64,000 nucleotides of DNA from Monodelphis domestica (Eukaryota > Chordata > Mammalia > Didelphimorphia > Didelphidae), in assembly GCF_027887165.1 (NCBI RefSeq), contig NC_077232.1, positions 6,350,391 to 6,414,390 of the forward strand, written 5' to 3'. The notes below the pieces were generated by a model. The model worked only from the letters and a program-made list of their open reading frames with translations. It did not search any database and was not told the origin of the DNA. Made by a program: the position numbers and the translations under genes. Numbering within the stretch: position 1 is the stretch's first letter; each line of letters begins with the position of its first letter. Below are positions 1 through 11,006 of the stretch, in pieces.

Positions 1-200
1 ATGGCTTAGTGGATAGAGAGCCAGGCATAGAGACAGGGTTCAAATCCAGCTTCAGACACTTCCTAGCTGTGTGACCCTGGGCAAGTCACTTCACTCCCAT
101 TGCCTAGCCCTTACCACTCTTCTGCCTTGGAACCAATACTTAGTACTGATTTTATCTGGAAGGTAAGGATTTAAAAAAAAAAATAATAATAATTTTAAAA
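1..200 (+). repeat. Marsupial tRNA-derived SINE (cut by window start)
   Basis: Begins inside the A-box region (TGGCTTAGTGG). It keeps the B box GGTTCAAATC, the GTGACCCTGGGCAAGTCA core and an A-rich tail with AAT repeats. Confidence 0.85.
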
Positions 201-870
201 ATGTAATTGAAGAACTGAATGGACTCTGCCAGATGTGATGTGATCAGGCCACTTTTTTTTTGAGTATAGAAAGCCTGTTGCTATCTTCCTTTACTATACA
301 TTCTATTTCTCTCATGTAACATTAGATCACATTCCCTGGTTCTAGTTGACTTGCCATACTGTTTACTTATATTGAACTTCCAATCCACAGAACAGCCCCC
401 CACCCCCATCTTTTTCACATAAGCCACTGACTAGACCCATCTATCCTAGCCTGTATTTGTGTACTTGGATCCCCCCCCCCCCTTAATCTAACTATAGGTC
501 TTTCTGTTTATTCTTCTACATTCAAATTTGATCTATTGGTTTTCCCCCATTGTTCCAGCTTGCCAAGACCATCGGATCTCGATTCTGTCATTAATAGTTA
601 ACTATCTATTCTTTTGTCTTGATAAGCAAACTATGATCCAAGAATATTCTTTCAAGTCACTGGTAAAAATTCTGGATCCAAAAAATTCAGGATAGAACTT
701 TATGGTTAAGTCCTTCACTAAAGGCCTCCTCCGATCTGAGTGATCTGGGCAGCATTAAATGAGGTAACACAAGCAAAATATTGATACTAGCTGCTCAGTA
801 TAATCAGTTATCTCTAAAGCATTAATAATCACTTCAATCAAGCCAATTAATAGTGTAATTGGGGTGGGGG
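201..870. other. No gene recognised
   Basis: AT-rich, intron-like; a C12 run lies at 471-482. No exon or repeat family recognised. Confidence 0.5.
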
Positions 871-1100
871 GAAGACAACTAGGTGGCTCAGTGGTTTAAG
901 AGCCAGGCCTGGAGATGGGAGCTCCTGGGTTCAAATCTGACCTCAGACACTTCCCAGCTGTGTGATCCTGGGCAAGTCACTTGACCCCCATTGCCTAGCC
1001 CTTACCATTCTTCTGCCTTGGAGCCAATACACAGTATTAATTCCAAGACAGAAGGTACAAGCTTTAAAAACAAAAACAAACCAAACAAACAAATAAAAAT
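871..1100 (+). repeat. Marsupial tRNA-derived SINE (full length)
   Basis: Near-complete copy with A box TGGCTCAGTGG, B box GGTTCAAATC, the CORE-like middle and an A-rich AAAC/AAAT tail. Confidence 0.88.
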
Positions 1101-1534
1101 AGTGTTATGGGACTCTTCTTATTTGCGATGAAGATAAAGGCTCTATGTGGTGCTGCTGGAAAATTAAGTTTTCTAATATATAAATCCAATCCAGGTCCAA
1201 TCAGATTGATCAATATTCTTTAAGCCTCTTCTATGAGCAAGGTACTGTGAAAACTACAAAGGCGTCAACAGACTCACCAAGAAGTACAAGACAAGGTGCC
1301 TGCCTTAAGCGGGTAAACTGAAAGGGCCAAGACACATGTAGCAACTGCCCCTCAGTGTTCTACCAGAATTTCAAGGGAGGCTGAGCCCCAGACTAGCACT
1401 GCCCACCTCACAGTGTAGCTGTGAGGAAAAGCATTGTCAAAGTAGAAGCAGGCAGGACCCCCAGAGGCAGCCCAAGCATCAGAGCTCTTTCCTACCACCA
1501 TGCACTGCCCGCATCTACTCAGTGCTAAGTAGTG

Positions 1535-1995
1535 GGTTGGATAGAGGAGATATGAGGATGGAAATGCAGATACTTCCTGGCCTCAAGAAGCTTATTCTCT
1601 ACTGAGAGGGACACATGTACACCAGGAAGCAAATACAAGTTAGTTTTCAGAGGAAAAGCAGGGTGCTACCTAGGAAGGTGGGGACAAGAGGGAACAAGTT
1701 CAAGGAAGGCCTCCTGCTGGAGGGGGCACCTGAGGTATGATTGGAAGGAAGTCTGGCCCTTTTCGATGCCTGAGTGAAGAAGGAATACCATACAGACACA
1801 AAGGCCATGGAGCCTGTAGTGAATGTCTCCAGTAAGAAACAGCAGAGCAGGGTGACAGAAAGAAAAAGGATCCAAAGGAGAATAGTAAAAAAATCCGACT
1901 GGAGGGTCAATGGGAGTCACTGTGGAGAGCTTTGTAAATGTCAGGCTATAGAGTTTGTATTTTGTCCTAAAAGCAATGGGAAGCCACTGTAGATA
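1535..1995 (-). repeat. L2/CR1-clade LINE, antisense fragment
   Basis: Contains the antisense phrases of old mammalian L2-type LINEs (CCTCAAGAAGCTTATTCT, GGAAGGCCTCCTG, AATGGGAAGCCACTG). It is diverged, with no open reading frame left. Confidence 0.6.
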
Positions 1996-2004
1996 GACTG
2001 TACT

Positions 2005-2125
2005 CCTATCAACTTGGCAGTGAGATCCTTGGAGGCAAAGGCCATTTCATTTCTGTCTATATCCTCCAGACTAGACTAGCATGGCTCCTTGCACAAAGGT
2101 GATGCTTAATGAGTCCTTACTAAAT
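2005..2125 (+). repeat. L2-type LINE 3' end
   Basis: Matches the L2 3' terminal phrasing (CTTGGAGGCAAAGGCC, then CTCCTTGCACAAAGGTGATG and CTTAATGAGT). Confidence 0.6.
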
Positions 2126-2130
2126 AGAAA

Positions 2131-3789
2131 AAATGAGAAGACCTCCTGCTAGGTAACCAATCTGCTTGTAACCACCACTCGCTGGGCCCATTTGCTCCAC
2201 AAACTCCAAGGCCACCTCTATCGGTGCTATTGCTCAAGTCACATCCAGCCATCTTGTCCCAGAGGATCTTGAGGAAGACTTTTTATGACCGTTTACTGAA
2301 ATCTGAGTGTATCAGATTTAAATCATGTCTCCAAGCCACCAGAGCTAAGGGACCCTGTGGAAGTGAGCCAGCCATAAGGGCTTTTAAAGGAGCCCCTCAT
2401 TTTGCTCTCACATCCCAAAGTAGCAGCATGACCACTGTTTCCTTATATTTGCCAATAAATCCTTTCAGCAATGGTCTAGAATTCTGCCAGGAATTGATAG
2501 CACATTTGCCAGCTAGTAATATAAAGAATCTATCTTCACTCCCCTTTTTTCCTTTTTCATTCCCTTTTTGAAACCAATATCACTTGTCTAACTTCCATCT
2601 GGGAGTTCCTGCACCATTACCTAGGATCCCTCAGAGATGCCCCAGAGGCCTTTCTCATCTGGGCCCAGTGACTAAAAGCTCGGCAACAGTTGGGTTCCTT
2701 TGCTAGCTTGTTCCCCATTTCTTCACTTGGTCTGCTAACTCTCAGCTCCCTGACAACCAGTTTAGTTCTATCTTTTGGGATCTTTCCTCTGGGCGGAAAA
2801 AGAGGCAAAGGACTGAACAGCTCTTCATGCCTATGTTCTTCAGTTCCTGTCTCCTCCACTGCAAGCAAAGCCCCTTTCTTATTCTTCTTCTTGCCACCAA
2901 TGAAGCATGAAAAAATAGCTAAACAGTCCCTAAGTCCCCCACACTGTTGCCTTTAGCACCTCCATAAACCTCAGCCTAGGGATCTGGGCTGGCTGCCGAT
3001 TCCCCAGACTCATGCCATTCTGCAGTTCCTGGATCTTGCTTTCGTCTTCCAGACCTGTCTCTTTATAATCTCCACTTCATCAGTTCCTTCTCTGACCAGT
3101 TTCTTGAAATACCTCCTCCTTTTTCTTCCTCCATACAGTCATTTAGATCATTAGAATTTTATTCCTGAGAAGCTTCCATTACCCTTGAGAAGAGTTCCCT
3201 TGTAGAATCTCAGGCTGTGGAATCCCACCTACGATCTAGCTGAACTCTAAGACCATTCTCCTTCAATCCAGAGGAGCCATGCCGCCCAGCATTCAATCCC
3301 TCCTTAGCCAACATCACCAGGGCAGTCACCAGTCACTTCCTCTAAAGATCTCTGTCAACATAAAATCTACTTTCTATTACATAGCACCTTTAATGCAGAA
3401 TGAGCCACTTCAACTAAGATCCCCAAAGTTGATGTTTTGTCATAAGAATCTACAAGCAAATCGTTCCATTCAGAAAAAATGGACATTTGTCATGATTAAG
3501 GAGAGCCAGCCATTGTTCATTCATATCTCTCTCAAACTGTCAATTCAGCCATGGCACCAGAAAACAGGCACTCCAAAGTAGGCTATTCACAAGTTCTACT
3601 GCATACACAACCCATCTAGGTAAGGAACATTCGTCCCAATCCACAGCAGTAATACAATTCAGCCAAGAGACCACCAAATTAATCTGTAATTATTATGGTT
3701 CCTACCTGTCCCAAGAGTTAGAGACTAATCAAAATTTGCTTTGCCAAACAGAGTCTGTGCTTTTTAGAACCAGCTGTAACAGTCCATAA
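2131..3789. other. No gene recognised
   Basis: Intron-like DNA with short open frames on both strands, none with homology I can recognise or sensible splice context. Presumed KDM2A intron 1. Confidence 0.5.
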
Positions 3790-4075
3790 GCAGCATAAAT
3801 AATACTAGCTGACATTTACATAGGACTTACAAGACATTGTACTTACATCATCTTATTCTGTCCTTAGAGCAACCTTGTCATCATGCTACAGGAATTATTG
3901 GTTCTACTTTCCAGAGGGAAAAACTGAGGCACCACAGCGTTAGGTGTTTCTTCCCCCCAGGGTCACAGTAGAACTGGGAAGTATTAGAGGAAAAATCTGG
4001 CCCTGGATCTCTCCTGATTCCAAGTCTAGCTCTCCCTTTCTCTACCACACTGTCCCTTCTCCAAGAACTGAACCA
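3790..4075 (-). repeat. MIR/THER-type CORE-SINE
   Basis: Antisense copy, with the reverse phrases for CATTTTACAGATGAGGAAACTGAGG and CAGGGTCACA about 60 bp apart and a long diverged tail. Confidence 0.65.
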
Positions 4076-4789
4076 AGAACTTAGAATGTATATTTTTTTA
4101 CTTTCAGGTTAGTTCTGATATGGAAGAGGCCTAATCTACTTATGCAGTGTCCTTTCCAAATAAGGATGTTAACTATCTGCTATAGAGATGGACACTCAAT
4201 TTTTCAGGATGCCAGGAAGATCCTGAGGAACATATTAATTAATGATGGCCTCCATATTACCTGGTTATCCTATGACTACATCAACATAAAGAATCCAAGG
4301 CTGAAAGGGAATGGTGTATAATTATACATGATGAAGCTTCGTCTGCCCAAAGAGATGAGAAAACACACCTGTCTCCCTTCAGAGGGACAAGGGGTGTGGA
4401 ACACTGTATACTTTGTCAGAGTCAGCTGATATGTAGGTTAATGTGGCTAAATTGTCTTTTCCTCTTTCTTTTTTTCATTCTTTCTTACACGGGAAGGCTC
4501 AGTGGGTGGGAGGAAAGGAAGATAATACCCGAACCAAAAATATCAATCGAATGAACACCTTTCTTAGAAGAACTACAGCACATGGTGATCACACAAAAAC
4601 TTTACCTCACTGGTCACATTAAGCAAACCTGTCATATCTACTTCCTTCCTTTCATATTCCATGCTTGATAACCACAAAATAAGGAATTCTACGCTTTGAT
4701 CAACTTTTAAAATGACAGATTGGTGAAAAAACATTTTTAAGTCTGTGAAAGAGGAATGACAACTTCTACAGTCTTTTTAGCCCCAAAGC
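4076..4789. other. No gene recognised
   Basis: AT-rich intron-like sequence; nothing assigned. Confidence 0.5.
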
Positions 4790-5150
4790 TTACAATCCCT
4801 CTCTGGCCTTAAGCTTTTTCATAGCTCATTCCCCCAGGCCTGGAATGTACTCCCTCCTTGCCCCTGGATTCCCCTTGAAATATTTTGCTGTCTTCTCTCA
4901 CCCCCCCCCCCCCAGTCTTACCTTCAGGAGGACTCTCTATGAGAGACCTACCTTTTCCAATCCCCTCTAGTTGCTAAAGAGCTTGCATCCCCTCAACTCG
5001 TTTTGTATTTCTTTTATATTTTACTTGTGTACATGTTGTACCTCCTAATGGAAAACAACTTCCTTAAAGGCAAGGATTTCTTTTCATTTTGGTCCTTGAT
5101 TCCTGGGGTTTGTGGTTCGCACAAAGTAGACACTTCAAACAGGTTTTTGA
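4790..5150 (+). repeat. L2-type LINE 3' region
   Basis: Sense L2 3' end: CTGGAATGTACTCCCTCC, the TTGTGTACATGTTGTACCTCC phrase and a terminal GGCAAGGATT segment. A C13 run at 4901-4913 interrupts it. Confidence 0.7.
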
Positions 5151-6057
5151 AGTTCTAGATACACAAGTCCACAAATCTATACACCCTTGATACTACATTT
5201 ATATTAGACTAAAAATACCATTCTACTTGGAAAAAATGTCTAACAACCAACAGAAGATTCTTGGCTTGTGTTGATTTTATAGGCAGCAGCATCTCTGAAG
5301 AGGAGAGTTTACTATTGGACAGAATGTATCTTTTGCTTCACTAAAAAGATTTACGACACCTATTTATTCAGATACGTCAATTTCCAACAGCAAACGGCAT
5401 CTAGCATGTATCTTCTATGAATCTGTGTTCATTTAATAGCTTTGCCTTTCAAGACCATATGATAAAGTCTACTTCATTGACTTGTAGGAACTAGTGTAGA
5501 GGGAAGCAAGCAGAACAATTTACCCAAGAACAATGTAGAGACTAACGCTGAAAGACTGCAGAACTCTAATCAACTCAGTAACAACCCACAATTCCAAAGG
5601 CCTATTACCGACCTCTTTAGAGAAAGGTGATAAGACTGGGGGTGAAAATGAGAACTGTGGTTTTTGGACACAATCAATGCAGTAACATGTTTGACTTGAC
5701 TATCAATATTTGTCGCTAAGATTGCGTTTTCCTTTTTTTCCTGACGGGGTTGGGAGGGAGAACAAATCCAGGACTGAAAAAAATGTCTTTAATTAATTGA
5801 AAAAAATTTTTTGTAAAAATAATTCAAGGTACTTTCTATCTGCCACAAAAGTTGGAGGTTTCTTGTAGATTATATTTTCTTCCAATACACAGAGACAGGC
5901 TGTAGAAGATTCAAGGATGTTCCCTTCTAAATGTTGCTATCATGACACATTACCAACCCCAAACAAGTGCTGGAAGAGAGAGGTAAATGTAGCAACCAAG
6001 AGAGGACTCCTACTAAAATCAAGACTCTTAGTAGAGCAGAATTGCACCTTCCCCTGC
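5151..6057. other. No gene recognised
   Basis: AT-rich, intron-like. It holds short scattered frames, none recognised. Confidence 0.5.
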
Positions 6058-6170
6058 GAGATGAATGGTAAGCTTCTGGACAGTGGGCTCTGCATGTCTT
6101 AATTTGCTCTGACTCTCCAGAGCCTGGCACAGAATCTTGACTAGAGAATATTCTAGATAAATGCCTTTAA
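6058..6170 (+). repeat. L2-type LINE 3' end (short)
   Basis: Phrases AAGCTTCTGGACAGTGGGCTC and CAGAGCCTGGCACAGAAT followed by ATAAATGCC match L2 3' termini. Confidence 0.6.
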
Positions 6171-7759
6171 AATTGGCTTGTACTTACCAAACGACCATTT
6201 GTCAATTTGATAATGAATGTCCAACAGTAGTTTTCTCGTGTGTCTTACGAGGGGAAACATTATCAAGGTTTTTTCCGTGTAAAACCACACAGAAAACAAC
6301 TTTTTAAAAGGCTGCAGAATGGATAGAGAAGTGCCTTCCCATTTCCCACGAAAAAGTAGTGCTCTTAAATTTACATGTCAATTATCTAACTGCATTCCAT
6401 TAACATATGATTAAAAATCTTAATGGTTGTTCTTATAGCATAGCTCTAATGTCCCCCAAAACTAGCTGTCTGTAATGATTTTCCTAAGAAAAAAAGTGAA
6501 GCGTTCTATGTAAAACAGAACTCTTCTTGTCAAAAAGAATGACTAGTCAAACCCTAAAACCCAACAGCCTTAGTACACCTTGGGTCCACCTAAGAGTTTG
6601 GACCCAGAGGACAGAGACAAAGAGTAGCTATTTGCTGTGTTGGAGAAGGAGAACACTGACCAGTCTCTGGCTATAGCGGATTCTCTCTTCCTCGGGTTCC
6701 ATCTCTCACTCTTCTGTTGAGATGACCGTCAAGAAAGCCTCTCCTGAGTTGTCTTCTTTCTCCTCAGGAAGCAGAAGGCAACACTAAAGAATGATAACAA
6801 TATAAGCCTGGATCAGAATTCAGCCTTACACTGGTCCTTCCTTTACACCCTCCTACAGCCTATTTGGGGAGAGATACCAGTTAAGCAAGAGGCACAATAA
6901 AGCTGAAAAACGCACCGAGAGAGTTGGCTCCTTCCCCATAGATTTTGGACTTCAATGCTTTTGCCCAAAAGGTTCCTTCCAGGCAATGAGCACAGCCAGG
7001 TATAACAAAAAGTTGTCTATGGCCTGGGCAAGTGTGTTGATGGTTTCACTTCCTTCAGTAGAGGGAACAACCCTGGCCTCTACCCACAGGGCAATCCAAA
7101 TGAACAGGGCTCTTCCCTTGAAGTCAGCATCAGCATAAAATCCCAGGACTCAAAGAGACTTTCAACTCCCCTTTCATCTTGGAAGGTCTCACCGGTGAAG
7201 TGGACACTGAACTAATCCGAATGGAACAGTGGTTTTAACTGGCTTCTTCTAAGCAGAGCCTAAAAAGAGACCAATACACACACACTAACTCCCTACGGAA
7301 AGACTGAGAAGTTAGTGTGTGTTGCTGTGGTGGTTGTTGTTTGTAACGGAGAGAGACAATTGCTCACGAGCACCTTCAGTAAATCAATACCTGTTCACCC
7401 TTCCTAAATCTTCTCTCCCCTCAAAATGCAACAAACCCCTAAAGGTGTAGAACTATCAAACAGATGAGGAGGGCGCAAACTGAAGACAGATTTCACCAGA
7501 CCCTACAAAAGAGAGATGCTAACAAAATGAAATATGACTACAACATTAGTGGTAACACCAGCGAACGAACCATTCACAAAAACCAGACAGACTAAGACCC
7601 TGTCTCCACCAGTCAGTTCAGGATAACAACAAAGTGTCTAAATGAAATACACTTGTGGATCATAACATGGCTTCCGTGGGTAACAGGATTTGGTTTTTCT
7701 TCCTTCTTCTTCTTTTTCCCCAACTACAAGCCATTCTTTTTAAACGGTCACCGGGACCC
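6171..7759. other. No gene recognised; contains one perfect hairpin
   Basis: Intron-like DNA leading into the CpG island. It holds a 13-bp perfect inverted repeat at 7278-7290/7310-7322. No exon recognised. Confidence 0.5.
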
Positions 7760-8668
7760 TGCTGACAGAGTTGGGGAAGAGTCCAGTGTTCCCTGCTAAA
7801 GGTCCCGTCTCCTCCAGAAGGCAAGAGAGCGGCGTCTGCACCCTATTAGCAAAGAAGGACTTGGCTTTAGAGGAGGAGCAGCAGAAGGAGGAGGAGGAGG
7901 AGGAGGAGGCGGCAGGGCCGGGCCGGGAGCCGGGGGGCCGGGGCCGGAGCCCAAGCCTAGTAGCTCAGTCGCCGACATCCTCCTCCGGGCTCCTTCCTGA
8001 GGGGAAAGGGAGAGTTTCGAGGATTCTCGGAGGGAAAAAGAAAATGCAAACTTTGCACGGGGCTGGGGCTCGGCCCCGGCCACCAACTTCGCGGGGTGGG
8101 TGGGTGGAGGGATGGATGGATGGACGAGGAACGGACAGACGGACGCAGAGGATTGGCAGGAGGGAGGAAAGTTGGGGGGGGGGGGGCTCACCCGGGTCTC
8201 GCCGCTCAGTCCGGGTCCAAGCGATCGGGGCTCTGGCGACTTCGGCCGCTGCCCAATCGGGGCGAGCCGGGCCCGGCCCGCGAGGCTCAAGAGGCAGCGG
8301 CCCCGGGAAGGCTCGGGGCCGTCAGGCGGCGGGGCTCGGGCGCGGGCGGCAGGAGCCCGAGCCGGGGCCCATCCGCCGGGCGCGAGCGGGCCCCCGCCGG
8401 CCTCCCCCGCCGGCCTCCCCTGCCTGCCCGGCGCCTGAGCCGGGAGACCCAGGCAGGGCCGAGCCGAGAGGCCGAGCGGGCGGGCGAAGGCGGGCGGGCG
8501 GGCTGGGAGGCCGGCACGGACGGACGGACAGACGGAGGGACGCGGCCCGGCCCGGCCCGGCTCGGCCCGGCGGCTCCGCGGCGCTGCGGCGGCCCGGCCC
8601 GGCCCGGCCCGACTCCGGCTCCGGCTCCGGCTCCGGCTGCGGCAGCGGCCGCGGAGAGGCTCGGCTCG

Positions 8669-8715
8669 GCGCGCCTCGGCTCGGCTCGGCTCGGCTCGGC
8701 TCGGCACGGCCGGGC
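8669..8715. repeat. GC pentanucleotide array (CGGCT)n
   Basis: Tandem GGCTC/CGGCT units within the CpG island, next to hexamer runs (GGCTCC) at about 8612-8640 and GGAC runs near 8515-8530. These make long stop-free frames on both strands that are not genes. Confidence 0.7.
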
Positions 8716-8780
8716 TCGGGCTGCGCCGCCGCCGGGAGGGGTGTTGTTTCCCTCACACAGGAGGAGCCGCTGGAGCAGCC

Positions 8781-8792
8781 GCCGCCATTTTG
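8781..8792 (-). promoter_or_regulatory. YY1 site
   Basis: CAAAATGGCGGC on the minus strand matches the YY1 consensus (A)AnATGGCGGC. In mammals this motif tends to sit just downstream of the start in the direction of transcription. Confidence 0.6.
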
Positions 8793-8836
8793 AACCCGTC
8801 AGACTCTCACATACACACAGCGCCTCCGAGGCCCAG

Positions 8837-9160
8837 CGCGCACGCGCGGCCTCCCCCCCACCCCCACCCCCCCCCGTCACCGTCAGCCCCCTCCCCCAAC
8901 TCCTTCCCCGCCGCTCCCCCGCGGTGAGCGCGCACGCGCCACAGCCGGCCCCAGCGCAGAAGCCCCCGCCGGCGCGCGCACGCGCGGACGCGTCGCCTCC
9001 ACCTCCCTCCCTCCCACCTCGGCAACCCCCGCGACCCCCTCCCCTCCGCGCCCCGCTACTGACGCAGATCCCCCTCACCTCTGCGCCAGCTCCTCCTCCT
9101 CCTCCTCCTCCTGGCCCCCTTCAGAGCGCTCGAGCCTGGCTTGCTCTCTGCGCCTGCGCA
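8837..9160. promoter_or_regulatory. NRF1 site cluster
   Basis: CGCGCACGCGCG occurs at 8837-8848 and 8975-8986, both exact matches to YGCGCAYGCGCR. A one-off version lies near 8930 and TGCGCCTGCGCA at 9149-9160. Confidence 0.55.
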
Positions 9161-9675
9161 CGGGGCATGGTTCCTCCTTCGAACTCCCCCGCCCTCTCTC
9201 CTCTCTCTCCATCCCCCCCCAAAGGGGAAAGGGAAAAAAAAAAAAGCCCCGCGCACGCCCAGCCCCACTCTGCGGGAGCAGTCGCAGTGCGCGCGCCCGG
9301 CCCCGCCCCGTCCCGCGCGCCCGCCTCCGCGCCCCTCCCCTGCAGGGCCGCGGAGCCGCGCGATGGGGGAGAACAAGCGCCCCCCGCCCCCCCTGCGGGG
9401 CGGGGGGCGCTCCCCCAACCCCTGTCCGGCCCCAGACCGGGTCCTGGCTCTGGCCCGGCCTTGTCAACGGCCACAGCGCCGAGCAGGACCGAGCGGGGCC
9501 ATCCCCCAACCGGCCCCATCAGTCAGGCAGTGCCGCAGCCCTGCCGCAGAGGAGAGGGCTGGGCCAGGCCGGCCGAGCACGATCAGAGCTGCCGACGCCA
9601 CTGCGGAGGCTGTTGCAGCAGCAGCTGGACCAGACGGAACTGGACGGGCCGGGCTGGGGGCCGGGAAGGGCAGGC

Positions 9676-9776
9676 AGAGCAGAGCTGAGCGGAGCAGAGC
9701 AGAGCTGGGCAGGCAGGGCAAAGCTGGGCTGGGCTGGGCTGAGCTGGACTGGGCTGGGCTGGGCTGGGCTGGGGTC
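9676..9776. repeat. GC pentanucleotide array (GCTGG)n
   Basis: About a dozen imperfect GGGCT/GGACT units, preceded by related GCAGA/GCTGA units from about 9655. Confidence 0.7.
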
Positions 9777-10962
9777 GGATGGAGGAGACCCGGACCGGAC
9801 CGCTATTCCGCTGTCTGTCCGTTGGGGGCTGGGCTGCCCCTCTTCTCCTGCTGGCTGGTGCTCCAGGGGACAGGCTGGTACGACCCTCTAGGGGCTGTAG
9901 AGTGGCTGCAGGGGCCACCTTGGCCAGTCCTGGGTCCCAGTCCAGGCTCCCTCCCCCACCCCATGCCAACCACCCCAGGCGACTGCTTTGCCGCATTGCG
10001 GGCTGGGCAGCGCTGGGTGTGCGCTGGGCAGTGCCGCAATGCGGCATGCCCAGGCCACCTGGGTCACCCCCACCCTGGGGGGAGGGGCACTGTCCTTTAC
10101 CAGCCAGTGCCCCCACCTTCCCCAGGTCGGGTGGGACCTGCAGCTCCCCGTGGGCGGCAGACGGGTTCGCAGACCGCTGACCCCGACCTAGCCTAGCTTC
10201 GCTTTGCCTCTCCAGGCTGGTCAGGGCATCAGCCGTGGCTACCGTACTGCCGCATCAGCCTCCAGTGCTCCTCCTGATCCTCCTGGTCCTCGTCCATCCG
10301 TCCGTCGAGCTGTCCAGGCAGGTGGCAGGTGGCAGCGGTGGCGACTGGGTGGGCAACCCCAAACCCAAGCTGTGTCCAGCTGAGCCATGGCGGATGCTCT
10401 GTCGCCACCGCTGCCGCAGTCTGCTGTGGACGCCTGCCGCACTGCGCATTGCGGTACTGCGGGCAGCGGGCACTGCGGCAAAGCGCGTCCACACCCCATT
10501 CGAATTAGCCCGGGAACCTGGGCCCGGCATCCAGTGCCTCCTCAGCTCTAACAATGTTTCCGATAGTGCCCACGGCCTCCGGTGTGGTCCCAGCGAGGAT
10601 GGAGTCAACGCGGGTGCGAGTGGTGCAGAGCCGAACCCGACCAGCTGTCCCTGCTGCCTCCAAAAAAGGGTGTGCATCTCTGGGTGAGTTTACACACGCG
10701 CGGTCCAGCCAGGCGGGTCTACACACGCGCCGCAGCCAGTGTGACCTTAACGTAAGTGACAGACGAGCCCAATACCAGGGTCAGATTTCCTGCCGTCTTC
10801 GCTGTAAGACCTGGCCCATTCCATTCTTCCACCCAAATAGGGTACGGTGGAAGATCCCGGAGGATCCGCCTACCCACTTTCCCCTCCTCCTTCGCCATCT
10901 GACGGGGGAGGGGGGGTATCGCTGCTCCTAGAACCAAGGACGCCAAGCCCCGCTGCCGCATT

Positions 10963-11006
10963 GGCGGCGGCGGCGGCGCGCGGTGGCGGCGGCGGCGAGC
11001 TCGCGG
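10963..11006. repeat. Interrupted CGG trinucleotide repeat
   Basis: Two GGC runs of four to five units broken by a GCGCGCGGT spacer, in the right-hand part of the CpG island. Confidence 0.6.

Larger units (their letters stand above)
8192..8830 (-). other. KDM2A: Candidate KDM2A non-coding first exon
   Basis: If transcription starts near 8800-8830, by the YY1 and NRF1 layout, a good donor CCCGG|GTGAGC lies at 8192/8191 and would close a 5' UTR exon of about 600 nt. Both ends are inferred; another donor or start could be used. Confidence 0.3.

Noticed and set aside
871-1100. tRNA-gene-like A and B boxes here and in other SINE copies
   Set aside because: They belong to tRNA-derived SINEs; no complete cloverleaf is present.
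1-8191. Search for KDM2A coding exons left of the CpG island
   Set aside because: No frame resembling the KDM2A N-terminus (MEPEEER, JmjC) was found, so the region is treated as intron only.
7771-10196. Several 250-530 residue frames on both strands of the CpG island
   Set aside because: GC-rich DNA is stop-poor; the products are Gly/Pro/Arg/Ala-rich, overlap in all six frames and show no domain.
10235-10687. Plus-strand frame with a signal-peptide-like start (VLLLILLVLVHPS) and a GTGAGT just after it
   Set aside because: The frame begins with GTG, not ATG; the next in-frame ATG is well past the hydrophobic stretch, and no homology is recognised.
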